DNA of 64,000 bases from Afifella marina DSM 2698. GTDB taxonomy: Bacteria > Pseudomonadota > Alphaproteobacteria > Rhizobiales > Afifellaceae. The notes under the pieces were generated by a model, which did no database searches, was not told the origin of the DNA, and saw nothing but the letters and a program-made list of their open reading frames with translations. Numbering within the stretch: the first letter of the stretch is position 1; each line of letters opens with the position of its first letter. Shown in pieces: positions 18,256 to 26,605 of the stretch. The DNA lies in assembly GCF_900102695.1 (NCBI RefSeq), contig NZ_FMVW01000001.1, positions 955,669 to 1,019,668 of the forward strand, given 5' to 3'. The translations under genes and the position numbers were made by a program.

Positions 18256-19148
18256 GACCGCTCCGCATCCTTCTCCGGCGAGGTGGTTTCGTCGCGCTCG
18301 CCATAGACAAGGAAGGGTTTTTCGTCGTCGGAGATCATCCCGATCGGCCGCCCCTGATCGGTGGCGGCAAGATCGAAATGGCGCAGAACGCCGCCGAAGG
18401 TGCGTTCCAGATTGGCACGCGTGAAGATTTCGTCCGTCGGCCCCGAGGCGAGCACCGTGCCTTTGACGAGAACGGCCCGATCGCAAAACTCCGGCACAGA
18501 GCCGAGATCATGCGTTGAGACGAGCATCACCCGTCCCTCGTCGCGCAGGTCGCGCAGGAGCGCGATAATCGCATCCTCGGTTTTGACGTCGACGCCCGTA
18601 AACGGCTCGTCGAGGAGAATGACGCGTCCATCCTGGGCGAGTGCGCGGGCGAGAAACACCCGTTTGCGCTGACCACCGGAGAGCTCGCCGATCTGGCGTT
18701 TGCGGAAATCGCTCATGCCAACGCGCTCAAGCGCCTCCGCGACCGCGGCATGATCGGCGCGCTTCGGCTGCCGCAGGAAGTTCATGCGCCCGTAGCGGCC
18801 CATCATGACGACGTCTTCCACGAGGACAGGGAAATTCCAGTCCACTTCCTCGCTCTGCGGTACATAGGCGACGAGGTTCCTTTTGAGCGCCGCCTCGACA
18901 CTGCCGCCAAGCACGGAAATCGAGCCGCCGGCGACCGGCACGAAGCCCATGATCGCCTTGAAGAGCGTGGACTTGCCGCTGCCGTTGACGCCGACGAGCG
19001 CCGTGATCGTCCCGGTCGGTATCTCGAAGCTCGCGTCGCGCAGCGCCGTATGGCCGTTGCGATAGGTGACGGTGGCGTGGCGGACTGCGATGCCGGGCAC
19101 GTGGTCCGGCATCGAGTCTGGCAAGACGTTTTCAGAAGACATCATCAT
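18252..19148 (-). CDS. sitB: Manganese/iron ABC transporter ATP-binding protein SitB
   Basis: A 298-aa ABC ATPase. Walker [10 protein letters not shown], signature [15 protein letters not shown], Walker [12 protein letters not shown] and switch His in VSTHDLG are all present. The long C-terminal tail with [10 protein letters not shown] is seen in SitB/MntB proteins. Three tandem ATGs at 19148, 19145 and 19142 could start it; the first overlaps the sitA stop. It powers SitCD. Confidence 0.9.
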   Translation of the reverse strand: MMMSSENVLPDSMPDHVPGIAVRHATVTYRNGHTALRDASFEIPTGTITALVGVNGSGKSTLFKAIMGFVPVAGGSISVLGGSVEAALKRNLVAYVPQSEEVDWNFPVLVEDVVMMGRYGRMNFLRQPKRADHAAVAEALERVGMSDFRKRQIGELSGGQRKRVFLARALAQDGRVILLDEPFTGVDVKTEDAIIALLRDLRDEGRVMLVSTHDLGSVPEFCDRAVLVKGTVLASGPTDEIFTRANLERTFGGVLRHFDLAATDQGRPIGMISDDEKPFLVYGERDETTSPEKDAERS

Positions 19149-20056
19149 GGCACGAGGCATTGAGCAATGGTGTCGGACGTCACCCGGAGGAGATCAATAT
19201 AGGTCGGCACCGGGCCGTCTTCTGCGCTTAAAGAATCAACGTAAAGAACTCCCCCATATTTTGCGCCCGTTTCTCTCGCCACCTGTTGTGCTGGCTTGGC
19301 GGAGACGGTGCTTTCGCTGAAGACGCAAGGGATGTCGTGCGCGTTGACGGCGTCGATGACGGCGCGCACTTGCTGCGGGGTGCCCTGCTGATCGGCGTTG
19401 ATCGGCCAGAGATAGAGTTCTTTGAGACCGAAATCGCGGGCGAGATAGCTGAACGCGCCCTCACTGGTGACGAGCCAGCGCTTGTCCTCCGGGATCTTCT
19501 CAAGCTCCGCCTGGATCGGCGCGATCGCGTCCTGGATCTTCTGTTTGTAGGCTTCGGCATTCGCCTCATAGGTGGCGGCATTGTCGGGATCCGCGGCGAT
19601 GAAGGCGTCGCGGATATTGTCGACATAGATGAGGGCGCTCGTCGGCGACATCCAGGCATGCGGGTTCGGCTTGCCGTTGTAAGGGCCTTGCGAAATGCTC
19701 ATCGGTTCTACGCCGTCGGAGACGACGACGTTGGTGACGTCGCCGAGATTGGCGAGGAAGCGTTCGAACCAGACTTCGAGATTGAGACCGTTCCAGAGGA
19801 CGAGCTGCGCATTGCGCCCGCGCATAAGATCGCGCGGCGTCGGCTGGTAATTGTGGATCTCCGCTCCGGGCTTGGTAATCGATTCAACATTTGCCGCCTC
19901 GCCGGCGACGTTCTGAGCCATGTCGGCGATGACCGTGAAGGTGGTGACAGCTTTCAGCTTGTCCGCTGCTACGGCCTGTTGGGCGCCGGCCCAGAGGAAA
20001 GACAGCGCGCTCAACGCGGCAAGCAATCGACGTTTCGTCAAGTTGTTCTCCATCAA
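19145..20056 (-). CDS. sitA: Manganese/iron ABC transporter binding protein SitA
   Basis: A 303-aa cluster A-I metal-binding protein with a signal peptide (about 1-31, ending AVAA). The four expected metal ligands are visible: His68 (EIHNYQPTP), His133 (NPHAWMSP), Glu199 ([13 protein letters not shown]) and Asp274 (YVDSLS). A 2-His, Glu, Asp site favours Mn(II)/Fe(II) over zinc, and the long His-rich loop of ZnuA is missing. It is first in sitABCD, with a palindromic Fur-family operator 62 bp upstream. Confidence 0.92.
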   Translation of the reverse strand: MMENNLTKRRLLAALSALSFLWAGAQQAVAADKLKAVTTFTVIADMAQNVAGEAANVESITKPGAEIHNYQPTPRDLMRGRNAQLVLWNGLNLEVWFERFLANLGDVTNVVVSDGVEPMSISQGPYNGKPNPHAWMSPTSALIYVDNIRDAFIAADPDNAATYEANAEAYKQKIQDAIAPIQAELEKIPEDKRWLVTSEGAFSYLARDFGLKELYLWPINADQQGTPQQVRAVIDAVNAHDIPCVFSESTVSAKPAQQVARETGAKYGGVLYVDSLSAEDGPVPTYIDLLRVTSDTIAQCLVP

Positions 20057-20117
20057 GCGATGCGGTCGCGCCGCAGGGTGCCTCTTTCACATGCCAGCCT
20101 TCTTTTTTAGATGCAAG

Positions 20118-20132
20118 TGCAAATCATTTGCA
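20118..20132. promoter_or_regulatory. Mur/Fur-family operator TGCAAAT-C-ATTTGCA
   Basis: A perfect 7-1-7 palindrome between sitA and the divergent Fur-family gene, 62 bp upstream of the sitA start. It resembles the Mur-responsive sequences described upstream of sitA/mntH in rhizobia. Expected action: Mn-loaded Mur represses sitABCD, perhaps with autoregulation. Confidence 0.75.
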
Positions 20133-20264
20133 AAAATATGCTGCTTTCGTCCAATGACCTCGCGTCGAGGCGGGAGGAAGTCGCGGATGAAATCTGCATG
20201 GGACGCTGGCGTCGGCAGGCGCTGCGGCCTTTGCAGCCGTCCCGTCAGGCGCTAGAGGGGGACA

Positions 20265-20699
20265 ATGGGTGAAGCCAAGAAACGCCGCGATTACGAGAAA
20301 GAGCTGCGCGATGCGGGAATCCGGATCACGCGGGCGCGCAAGACGATCTTGAAGATCCTGGAGGAGGGAGAAAAGCACCCCGACGCGATGGAGATATTCC
20401 GACGCGCCTCAGAGATCGACGCCACTGTCTCGCTCTCCACCGTCTACCGGACGATGAAAATTCTTGAGGATCGCGGCGCCATCCAACGGCATGTTTTCGA
20501 GGGCGGGCCGTCGCGCTTCGAGCCGGCCGGTGGCACGCATCACGACCACCTGATCGATACGGATACGGGCGAGGTGGTGGAGTTCCGCTCCGATAAAATC
20601 GAGGCTCTGCAGGAAGAGATTGCCCGCTCGCTCGGTTACGAGATCGTCTCGCACCGGCTTGAGCTTTATGTACGCAAGATCGGCCGGCGCCGCGGCTGA
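20265..20699 (+). CDS. mur: Fur-family regulator, probable Mur (manganese-responsive)
   Basis: A 144-aa Fur superfamily protein. Winged HTH with [14 protein letters not shown] and [18 protein letters not shown], then the metal-binding dimerisation domain with [19 protein letters not shown]. The Cys of the classical Fur HHDHLIC motif is Asp here, and there are no CxxC zinc motifs, as in alphaproteobacterial Fur/Mur. Location divergent from sitABCD across a Mur-type palindrome supports manganese sensing. Its stop lies 3 bp from the stop of the convergent lyase homologue, with no room for a terminator. Irr is less likely because its heme-regulatory motifs are missing. Confidence 0.85.
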   Translation: MGEAKKRRDYEKELRDAGIRITRARKTILKILEEGEKHPDAMEIFRRASEIDATVSLSTVYRTMKILEDRGAIQRHVFEGGPSRFEPAGGTHHDHLIDTDTGEVVEFRSDKIEALQEEIARSLGYEIVSHRLELYVRKIGRRRG

Positions 20700-20702
20700 G
20701 GC

Positions 20703-22190
20703 TTAGCGCGTAGCGGGTTGTTCCGACGAGAGAAACTGGAACGCCGTCTCCATATCCTGCGAGAGCGGCCGGTCGTCGGAATAGAAGGCAATCAAGCTAC
20801 GCAGTTGGGCGAAAAGCCTGTCGGTTGCGGGCGCACGTGCCTCGGTCTGAAAGGCGTAGGCCTGGCCGGCAGCAAGCCATTCGATCGCAAGGAGGCGGGT
20901 GGCGTTCTCGACGATCGCAAGCGCTTTCAGTGCGGCCGGCGTCGGATGCGCCAGATGATCTTCCTGCAATGCCGAAGTGATGCCGCCGTCGAGACTTGCC
21001 GGCGCGGCGAGGCGGCGGTTTTCGTTGACGAGCGAGACGGCCGCATATTGCGCGATCATGAAGCCGGATGCTGCGCCGCCTTCTGCCGCGAGAAAGGCCG
21101 GAAGCCCGCTCACCATTGGATTGAGAAGCCGGTCGAGACGTCGCTCCGACATCGCCGCCACTTCGGCAATCGCCGTCGCCAGGCCGTCGAGGGCAAGCGC
21201 CAGTCCCGCCCCGACGGCATGGGCCTGCGAATGCACGTGAGGTGCCTCGGGCGTGCCGGTGACGAGCGGATTGTCGGTGACGGAGGCGAGCTCGCGGTCG
21301 ACGGTGGCGGCTGCGTCTGCAAGGAGGTCGCGGGCGGCCCCATGCACATGCGGCACGGCGCGCAGCGACAGGGCATCCTGCGTGCGCTTGCCGATGGCGG
21401 CGGCGACGATGCTGCTGCCTTCAAGGTAGTGCCGCAGGCGGGCGCCGACCTGTTGCAGGCCGTCGGAGCGGCGCAGCGCCAGCGCCTCGGGCGCGAAAGC
21501 GGCCGGGTTGGTGCCAAGATTTTCCATCGTCATGGCGGCGATTGCATCCGCCCAGGCGAGAAGCCGGTCCGCACGCGCAAGCGCGAGGCAGGCAAGACCC
21601 GTGGCGCAGGGCGTGCCGTTGACGAGCGACAGTCCCTCCTTCGCCTGGAGCCGGAGCGGTTCAAGCCCGGCTCGTGCCAACGCCTCGGCCGCGGAGAGGA
21701 TGCGGTCGCCGTCCCGCACCGAACCGACCCCTACGAGCACGAGCGCGATATGCGCCATATGGCTCAGATAGCCGACGGAGCCGCGCGCCGGCACGAGAGG
21801 CGTGAGCCCGGCATTCAACAGCGCAGCGAGGCCTTGCGGGATCTCGCGGCGAACGCCGGAATGGCCGTGCGCGTAATTGTTGATCGCCGCTGCCATGATC
21901 GCGCGTGTCTCGGCAACCGGAAGCGGCGCGCCGACGCCGGTGGCATGGCTCATCAGGATGTTGTGCGAGAGCTGCTGTTGCAGCGGCCGCTCGACCACGA
22001 CATCGCAGAGCGCGCCGACGCCGGTGTTGACGCCGTAGGCCCGGATGCCGCGCTCGACGATCGCTTGCACGATGGCGGCGGCGTTGTCGATGCGCGTGAG
22101 CGCGGCGGGCGTGAGATCGAGAGGGGACCCCTCCGCGACCTCGACAATCTCTCTCCATGCGAGGGAGCCATCGAGCGACACGCGACGCAT
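20703..22190 (-). CDS. Histidine/aromatic ammonia-lyase homologue lacking the MIO triad
   Basis: A 495-aa protein, full length for the HAL/PAL family. Family features are present: YGVNTGVG (52-59), SHATGVGAP (81-89), Asn191 in LVNGTPCATG, Arg277, the SERR-containing helix, and QEDH near residue 400. However, the Ala-Ser-Gly that cyclises to the MIO cofactor is missing: GSVG (137-140) is followed by YLSHMAHIAL, three residues shorter than the canonical GSVGASGDLAPLAH. The active-site Tyr of QDPYSLR is Leu274. So it may not be a MIO ammonia-lyase. The ATG at 22190 has GGAGAGACGG upstream; a TTG at 22211 is possible. It is the last gene of the minus-strand ABC operon under HutC-type control. Confidence 0.8.
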   Translation of the reverse strand: MRRVSLDGSLAWREIVEVAEGSPLDLTPAALTRIDNAAAIVQAIVERGIRAYGVNTGVGALCDVVVERPLQQQLSHNILMSHATGVGAPLPVAETRAIMAAAINNYAHGHSGVRREIPQGLAALLNAGLTPLVPARGSVGYLSHMAHIALVLVGVGSVRDGDRILSAAEALARAGLEPLRLQAKEGLSLVNGTPCATGLACLALARADRLLAWADAIAAMTMENLGTNPAAFAPEALALRRSDGLQQVGARLRHYLEGSSIVAAAIGKRTQDALSLRAVPHVHGAARDLLADAAATVDRELASVTDNPLVTGTPEAPHVHSQAHAVGAGLALALDGLATAIAEVAAMSERRLDRLLNPMVSGLPAFLAAEGGAASGFMIAQYAAVSLVNENRRLAAPASLDGGITSALQEDHLAHPTPAALKALAIVENATRLLAIEWLAAGQAYAFQTEARAPATDRLFAQLRSLIAFYSDDRPLSQDMETAFQFLSSEQPATR

Positions 22191-22207
22191 TCCGTCTCTC
22201 CGGGGCT

Positions 22208-22987
22208 TCAACCTCTGAAGCCGGTGATGAACTGGTTGAAACGCTCCGAAGAGGATTCGGTGAAGATTTCTTCCGGCCGCCCTTCGGCCTCCACCTGGCC
22301 CTGATGCAGGAAGATCACCTTGTCGGAGACGTTGCGGGCAAACGACATTTCGTGGGTGACGACGAGCATGGTGCGGCCTTCATCGGCAAGGCTGCGCATC
22401 ACCTTCAGGACTTCGCCGACGAGCTCCGGATCGAGCGCCGAGGTCGGTTCGTCGAAGAGCAAAGCCTTCGGTCGCATGGCGAGCGCACGCGCGATCGCGG
22501 CGCGCTGCTGCTGGCCGCCGGAAAGATGCGCGGGATAGTAATCGCGGCGTTCCGCGAGCCCGACTTTTTCAAGCAGCGCTTCCGCTTCCGCGATCGCTTC
22601 CGCTTTCGGCCGCTTCTGCACATGCACCGGGCCTTCGATCAGGTTCTGCAAAACCGTCATGTGGGACCAAAGATTGAAGCTCTGGAAGACCATGGCGAGC
22701 TCGGCGCGAATGCGGTCGACCTGGCAGCGATCCTTCGGCATCAGCCGGCCCTGGCGGTCGCGACGCATGTTGATCGTTTCGCCGGCGACCGTGATCTCAC
22801 CTTCATCCGGTGTCTCGAGAAGGTTGATGCATCTGAGAAAAGTGCTCTTGCCCGAGCCTGACGCGCCGAGGATCGAGATGACATCCCCGTCCTGCGCTTC
22901 GAGCGAGATCCCTTTCAGGACTTCGAGGTTGGCGAAGGATTTGTGGATGTTCTTGACCGAGATGGCCGGGACCGGGGCTTCAGTCAT
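22208..22987 (-). CDS. Polar amino-acid ABC transporter ATP-binding protein (HisP/OccP-like)
   Basis: A 259-aa ABC ATPase. Walker A GASGSGKST at 41-49, the HisP-type insertion INMRRDRQGRLMPKD, Q-loop MVFQSFNLWSHMTV, signature LSGGQQQRAAIARAL, Walker [15 protein letters not shown] and switch VVTHEMSFA. The insertion places it with the histidine/opine/lysine-arginine-ornithine branch. It overlaps the upstream permease by 8 bp and is followed 17 bp later by the lyase homologue. Confidence 0.92.
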   Translation of the reverse strand: MTEAPVPAISVKNIHKSFANLEVLKGISLEAQDGDVISILGASGSGKSTFLRCINLLETPDEGEITVAGETINMRRDRQGRLMPKDRCQVDRIRAELAMVFQSFNLWSHMTVLQNLIEGPVHVQKRPKAEAIAEAEALLEKVGLAERRDYYPAHLSGGQQQRAAIARALAMRPKALLFDEPTSALDPELVGEVLKVMRSLADEGRTMLVVTHEMSFARNVSDKVIFLHQGQVEAEGRPEEIFTESSSERFNQFITGFRG

Positions 22988-23720
22988 GGGGGGTCTCCAG
23001 CGATGTCACCGTGCGGCCTTCACCGGAGATGCGCGGCCGCTCACGGAGATGCGGCGACAACCGGTGCTCCAAAAGGGCGATCAGGCGGACGATGATGAAA
23101 TTGATGACGAGATAGATGAGCGTCGCGACCAGGAAGACTTCCATGGTGCGGTAGGTCTGGGAGATGAGCCGCTGCGCCGTGCCGGTGACTTCCCAGACAG
23201 TGACGAGCGAGGCGAGTGCCGTCGACTTCACCATCAGGATGATTTCCGTCGAATAGGCGGGCAGCATGGCGCGCAAAGTGATCGGGGCGATGATCCGGCG
23301 CACGAGCAGGAAGCCCGACATGCCGACCGAACGCGCCGCCTCGATCTCGCGCGGTGGCACCGCCTGCAGCCCGCCGCGAATGATTTCCGCCTGATAGCCG
23401 GCCGTGCAGAAGGCGAGAGCGAGAACGGCGCACCAATAGGGTTCGCGCAGCACCGGCCAGGCGAAGCTGTCGCGAATGACCGCGAACTGGCCGAGCCCAT
23501 AATAGATGAGGAACATCTGAATGAGCAGCGGCGAGCCGCGAAAGATGAAGACATAGACGCGCGAGAAGGCCGACAGGATGGGCCCGCCGGCCGTGCGCAT
23601 GACGACGAGGACGACGGCAAGGGCTGCACCGAGGACGACGGAGGCGCCAAAGAGCGCCAAAGTCGTCGGCACCGCCTTGACCAGCGTGACGAAGGTGGAG
23701 GCGAGGAACTCGAAATCCAT
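22980..23720 (-). CDS. Polar amino-acid ABC transporter permease (HisM/OccM-like)
   Basis: A 246-aa permease with about five helices. It shows FRGSPLLIQMFLIYYGLGQF near residues 80-99, the family's conserved segment, and the EAA loop REIEAARSVGMSGFLLVRRIIAPITLR. It starts 4 bp after the partner permease stop and overlaps the ATPase start. It forms a heterodimer with the product of 23725-24447. Confidence 0.9.
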   Translation of the reverse strand: MDFEFLASTFVTLVKAVPTTLALFGASVVLGAALAVVLVVMRTAGGPILSAFSRVYVFIFRGSPLLIQMFLIYYGLGQFAVIRDSFAWPVLREPYWCAVLALAFCTAGYQAEIIRGGLQAVPPREIEAARSVGMSGFLLVRRIIAPITLRAMLPAYSTEIILMVKSTALASLVTVWEVTGTAQRLISQTYRTMEVFLVATLIYLVINFIIVRLIALLEHRLSPHLRERPRISGEGRTVTSLETPHD

Positions 23721-23724
23721 CGGC

Positions 23725-24447
23725 TCAGCTCCGCCCGAGGCCGTGCGAGAAGCTGACGGCGACGCGTCGCTCGGCTGCTGCGAAAAGCTGGCCGGAGATC
23801 GTGGTGAGCACCAGATAGAGGATGCCGCCGACGATGAAGAAGAGGAAATATTGGCGCGTGGAGCCCGCGGCGAGCTGCGATGTGCGCATGAGTTCGGCGA
23901 GGCCCGTGACCGATATCAGGGCCGAATCCTTAAGGCTCAGCTGCCAGACATTGCCGAGGCCCGGCAGCGAGAAGCGCAGGATCTGCGGGATGATGATACG
24001 GCGAAAGCGCAGGACCCGGCCCATTCCGATGGAGCGTGCTGCCTCGATCTCACCCTTGGCGATGGCATGAAAGGCGCCGCGATAGACCTCCGCCTGATAG
24101 GCACCTGAGATCATGCCGACGGCAAGCGCGCCGGCGAGAAACGAGGGCAGGCCGAGAAAGCCCTCGTATTCGAAGAGACGGCCGACGGCGCTCACCGCCT
24201 GTGAGCCGCCGAAATAGACGAGATAGATGACGAGGAGTTCCGGCGCTCCGCGAAGGATCGTCGTATAGGCATCGCCGAGTACGCGGGCGACGCGCGAGGA
24301 GGAGAGCTTGGCCGCCGCCACGCCTGCTCCAAAAACGGCGCCTATGGCGAGCGAGGCGGCCGTGACCGACAGGGTCATCAACGTCGCCCACAACAGAAGG
24401 CCGCCGCGGCCGTTGGGTCCGAATCCGATCAGGTCGATCCAGGACAT
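23725..24447 (-). CDS. Polar amino-acid ABC transporter permease (HisQ/OccQ-like)
   Basis: A 240-aa permease. LRGAPELLVIYLVYFGGSQAV near residues 64-84 is the HisQ/OccQ version of the conserved segment and IEAARSIGMGRVLRFRRIIIPQI is the EAA loop. It lies after a 203-bp gap that contains a GC-rich palindrome separating it from the highly expressed binding-protein gene. Confidence 0.9.
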   Translation of the reverse strand: MSWIDLIGFGPNGRGGLLLWATLMTLSVTAASLAIGAVFGAGVAAAKLSSSRVARVLGDAYTTILRGAPELLVIYLVYFGGSQAVSAVGRLFEYEGFLGLPSFLAGALAVGMISGAYQAEVYRGAFHAIAKGEIEAARSIGMGRVLRFRRIIIPQILRFSLPGLGNVWQLSLKDSALISVTGLAELMRTSQLAAGSTRQYFLFFIVGGILYLVLTTISGQLFAAAERRVAVSFSHGLGRS

Positions 24448-24470
24448 CGCGTCTCTCTTGTTGCTGCTGC

Positions 24471-24486
24471 GGCGGTGCGCACCGCC
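24471..24486 (-). promoter_or_regulatory. GC-rich palindrome between binding-protein and permease genes
   Basis: GGCGGTGCGCACCGCC is a perfect 16-nt palindrome in the 203-bp gap downstream of the binding-protein gene. Hairpins at this position in ABC operons usually stabilise the upstream message or partly terminate, so that more binding protein than channel is made. It could also be a REP-like element. Confidence 0.4.
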
Positions 24487-24650
24487 GGTCGGCGCGAGGC
24501 GCCGCCGGGTGAGATGGAGCCTGTGGCAGGCGGGCGAGCTTGTGGTCGTCCGCCTGCCGCGAACCGCATGCCGGCCAGGGAGGCGTGCCCGGGTGCGGAA
24601 GCCTTTCGGGCATCCTCAACTTCAGGTGCGCCGGGCCGGCATCGCTTGAC

Positions 24651-25493
24651 TTAGGGCGTGACGTCGACCTTCAGCCACTTCTCGCTGAGCGTCTTGACGG
24701 TGCCGTCGGCGATCGCAGCCTTGATGGCCTCGTCGAACTTCGCCTTGAGGTCGGTGTCGGACTTGCGCAGGCCGAGCCCTTCGCCTTCGCCCCAGATCTG
24801 ACCGCCGATCTCCGGGCCGGTGAAGGCGAGATTGTTGTTCTCGGAAGCTTCGAAAGTGCCGAGCAGATAGGTGGCATCCTCAAAGCCGGCATCGATGCGG
24901 CCGACCGACAAATCGAGGTCGCGCTCGGCGGCGGTCTTGTATTCCTTGATCGTCGCCACGTCGCCGAAGTTCTCGTAGACGAAATTGGCATAGACCGTGG
25001 AGCTCTGGATGCCGATTGTCTTGCCCTTCATCGCCTCACGCAAAGGCGCGATCGCGTCAGCCTGGTCGCGCACGTCTTTCAGCTTGATGACCGTGCCGGT
25101 GCCCGGCAGATCGGCGAGACCGCTATCCTTCGGGGCGGCGAAGACGGCGGGCGTTGCCGCATAGGGAACGGTGAAGTCGATCACCTTCTGGCGCTCCGGC
25201 GTGATCGACAAAGCGTCCATGATGACGTCAAACTTGCCGGCATTGAGGGCGGTGATCATGCCGTCCCAATCCTGCGAGATCATCGTGCACTCAAGATCGG
25301 CATGCTCGCACAGGACCTTGAGGAGATCGGGCTCGAAGCCGACGATCTGGCCGCTCGCATCGGTGAGGTTCCACGGCGCATAGCCGCCCTCGAGCGCTAC
25401 GGTGACCTTCTTCCAATCCTTCGCCGAAGCGACGCCCGGTACCAGAACGACCGCCGCGAGCGCGCCGGCCAGCGCAATCTTCTTGAAACTCAT
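24651..25493 (-). CDS. Polar amino-acid ABC transporter substrate-binding protein
   Basis: A 280-aa SBP_bac_3 protein with signal peptide MSFKKIALAGALAAVVLVPG, cleaved near ASA-KDW. The ligand pocket of the LAO/HisJ class is visible: EGGYAPWNLTDASGQIVGFEPDLL, then WDGMITALNAGKFDVIMDALSITPERQKVIDFT and GKTIGIQSSTVYANF. The start at 25493 follows GGAGAACGGG. It is first in the ABC-lyase operon and lies about 190 bp from the HutC-type operator. The pocket fits a polar amino acid or opine; histidine itself is only one option. Confidence 0.9.
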   Translation of the reverse strand: MSFKKIALAGALAAVVLVPGVASAKDWKKVTVALEGGYAPWNLTDASGQIVGFEPDLLKVLCEHADLECTMISQDWDGMITALNAGKFDVIMDALSITPERQKVIDFTVPYAATPAVFAAPKDSGLADLPGTGTVIKLKDVRDQADAIAPLREAMKGKTIGIQSSTVYANFVYENFGDVATIKEYKTAAERDLDLSVGRIDAGFEDATYLLGTFEASENNNLAFTGPEIGGQIWGEGEGLGLRKSDTDLKAKFDEAIKAAIADGTVKTLSEKWLKVDVTP

Positions 25494-25684
25494 CCCGTTC
25501 TCCTCTGTGCGGAGCGTATCCGCCCCCTTTGCTGACGCACACCCCGGAGAGCTGTATGTGCCGTGGTTCGAAACCGCGAAGACAGCGTCCTCGCAGGCCG
25601 GGCGAGGGACGAAAAAGGCTGCGAAACCGGCCTGTTCGCCCTTGCCGCGCTTTTCGATTGCCATCGCGGCTCGCAGCGCTCTAG

Positions 25685-25698
25685 CTTGTACATACAAG
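25685..25698. promoter_or_regulatory. HutC-type operator CTTGTA-CA-TACAAG
   Basis: A palindrome with perfect 6-bp arms in the divergent gap between the binding-protein gene and the HutC-type regulator (78 bp before its ATG). It matches the CTTGTATATACAAG type of site bound by HutC repressors, so it should control both divergent units. Confidence 0.75.
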
Positions 25699-25775
25699 TG
25701 ACTGTATCCAAAATCGCAACGCTCGCAAGCCGAAATCCGACATCAAATTGTGCACAGGCGAAAAGGGCCTAAGAA

Positions 25776-26519
25776 ATGGGCATCGAAGCCGGCAGGATCA
25801 GTGATGGCGCTGAGACGCCCCGTTATGCCGCGGTAAAGCGCATGATTGTCGAGCGGATCGCCGCGGGCGACTGGCCGCCGCGTCATCGGGTGCCGTCGGA
25901 AAACGAGCTCTCCGCCAAGCTTGGCCTGAGCCGCATGACCGTGAACCGGGCGTTGCGCGAACTCGCGGGCGAGGGGGTGCTGACGCGGGTGAAAGGGCTC
26001 GGCACCTTCGTCTCGGAGGGCAAGGGACAGACCTCCGTCTTCGCCGTGCGCAACATCGCCGACGAGATTGCCGAACGCGGCCACAACTATGCCGCCCAGG
26101 TCGTTCTGCTCGAGACGCTGGAGGCGAGCCGGGAGATTGCCGAGGATCTCGCAGTCGAGCCTGGCATCTCGGTGTTCCACAGCCTGGTCGTCCATCGCGA
26201 GGATGGAATCCCGGTCCAGCTCGAAGACCGGCTGGTCAATCCGAGGCTGGCGCCGGACTATCTCATGCAGGATTTCACCGCCCGCACGCCCAACGACTAT
26301 CTGAACGCTGTCATTGCGTGGACGGAGGCGGAGCATACCGTCGAGGCCGTCCTGCCGGCGGCGTGGGAGGCGCGACTTCTGGCGATCGGGCGTGCCGATC
26401 CGTGCCTGTCGATCCGCCGCCGCACATTTGCGGGGGAGAAGGTCGTCACCGCAGTCAGGCTCGTCGTTCCGGGCGGCCGCTACAAGATCAAAAGCCGGCA
26501 TCAGGCCAATGCCGTTTGA
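25776..26519 (+). CDS. GntR/HutC-family repressor with UTRA domain
   Basis: A 247-aa repressor. N-terminal GntR HTH: YAAVKRMIVERIAAGDWPP, PSENELSAKLGLSRMTVNRALRELAGEG and the wing TRVKGLGTFV. The UTRA effector domain holds HRxDG-type HREDGIPVQLEDRLVNP and ends LSIRRRTFAGEKVVTAVRLVVPG, as in HutC, whose ligand is urocanate. Since the neighbouring lyase homologue lacks the MIO motif, the ligand here may be another imidazole or a different acid. It likely represses both its own unit (with the FAD oxidase) and the divergent ABC-lyase operon. Confidence 0.87.
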   Translation: MGIEAGRISDGAETPRYAAVKRMIVERIAAGDWPPRHRVPSENELSAKLGLSRMTVNRALRELAGEGVLTRVKGLGTFVSEGKGQTSVFAVRNIADEIAERGHNYAAQVVLLETLEASREIAEDLAVEPGISVFHSLVVHREDGIPVQLEDRLVNPRLAPDYLMQDFTARTPNDYLNAVIAWTEAEHTVEAVLPAAWEARLLAIGRADPCLSIRRRTFAGEKVVTAVRLVVPGGRYKIKSRHQANAV

Positions 26520-26605
26520 GTTTTCCTTCCGTCTGAGGCATGGCCTCGCCCTCTATCCGGGGCAGGGCGGTGCCGTCTGGTGCCAACCCTAAAGAGGAGA
26601 GTTTT

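Noticed and set aside
20703..22190. Annotating the gene plainly as hutH
   Set aside because: The MIO-forming Ala-Ser-Gly triad and the active-site Tyr are missing and no other hut gene is nearby, so histidine ammonia-lyase activity is not supported.
20718..22304. 528-codon plus-strand open frame opposite the lyase homologue
   Set aside because: The opposite strand encodes a full-length HAL-family protein; this frame is a compositional shadow.
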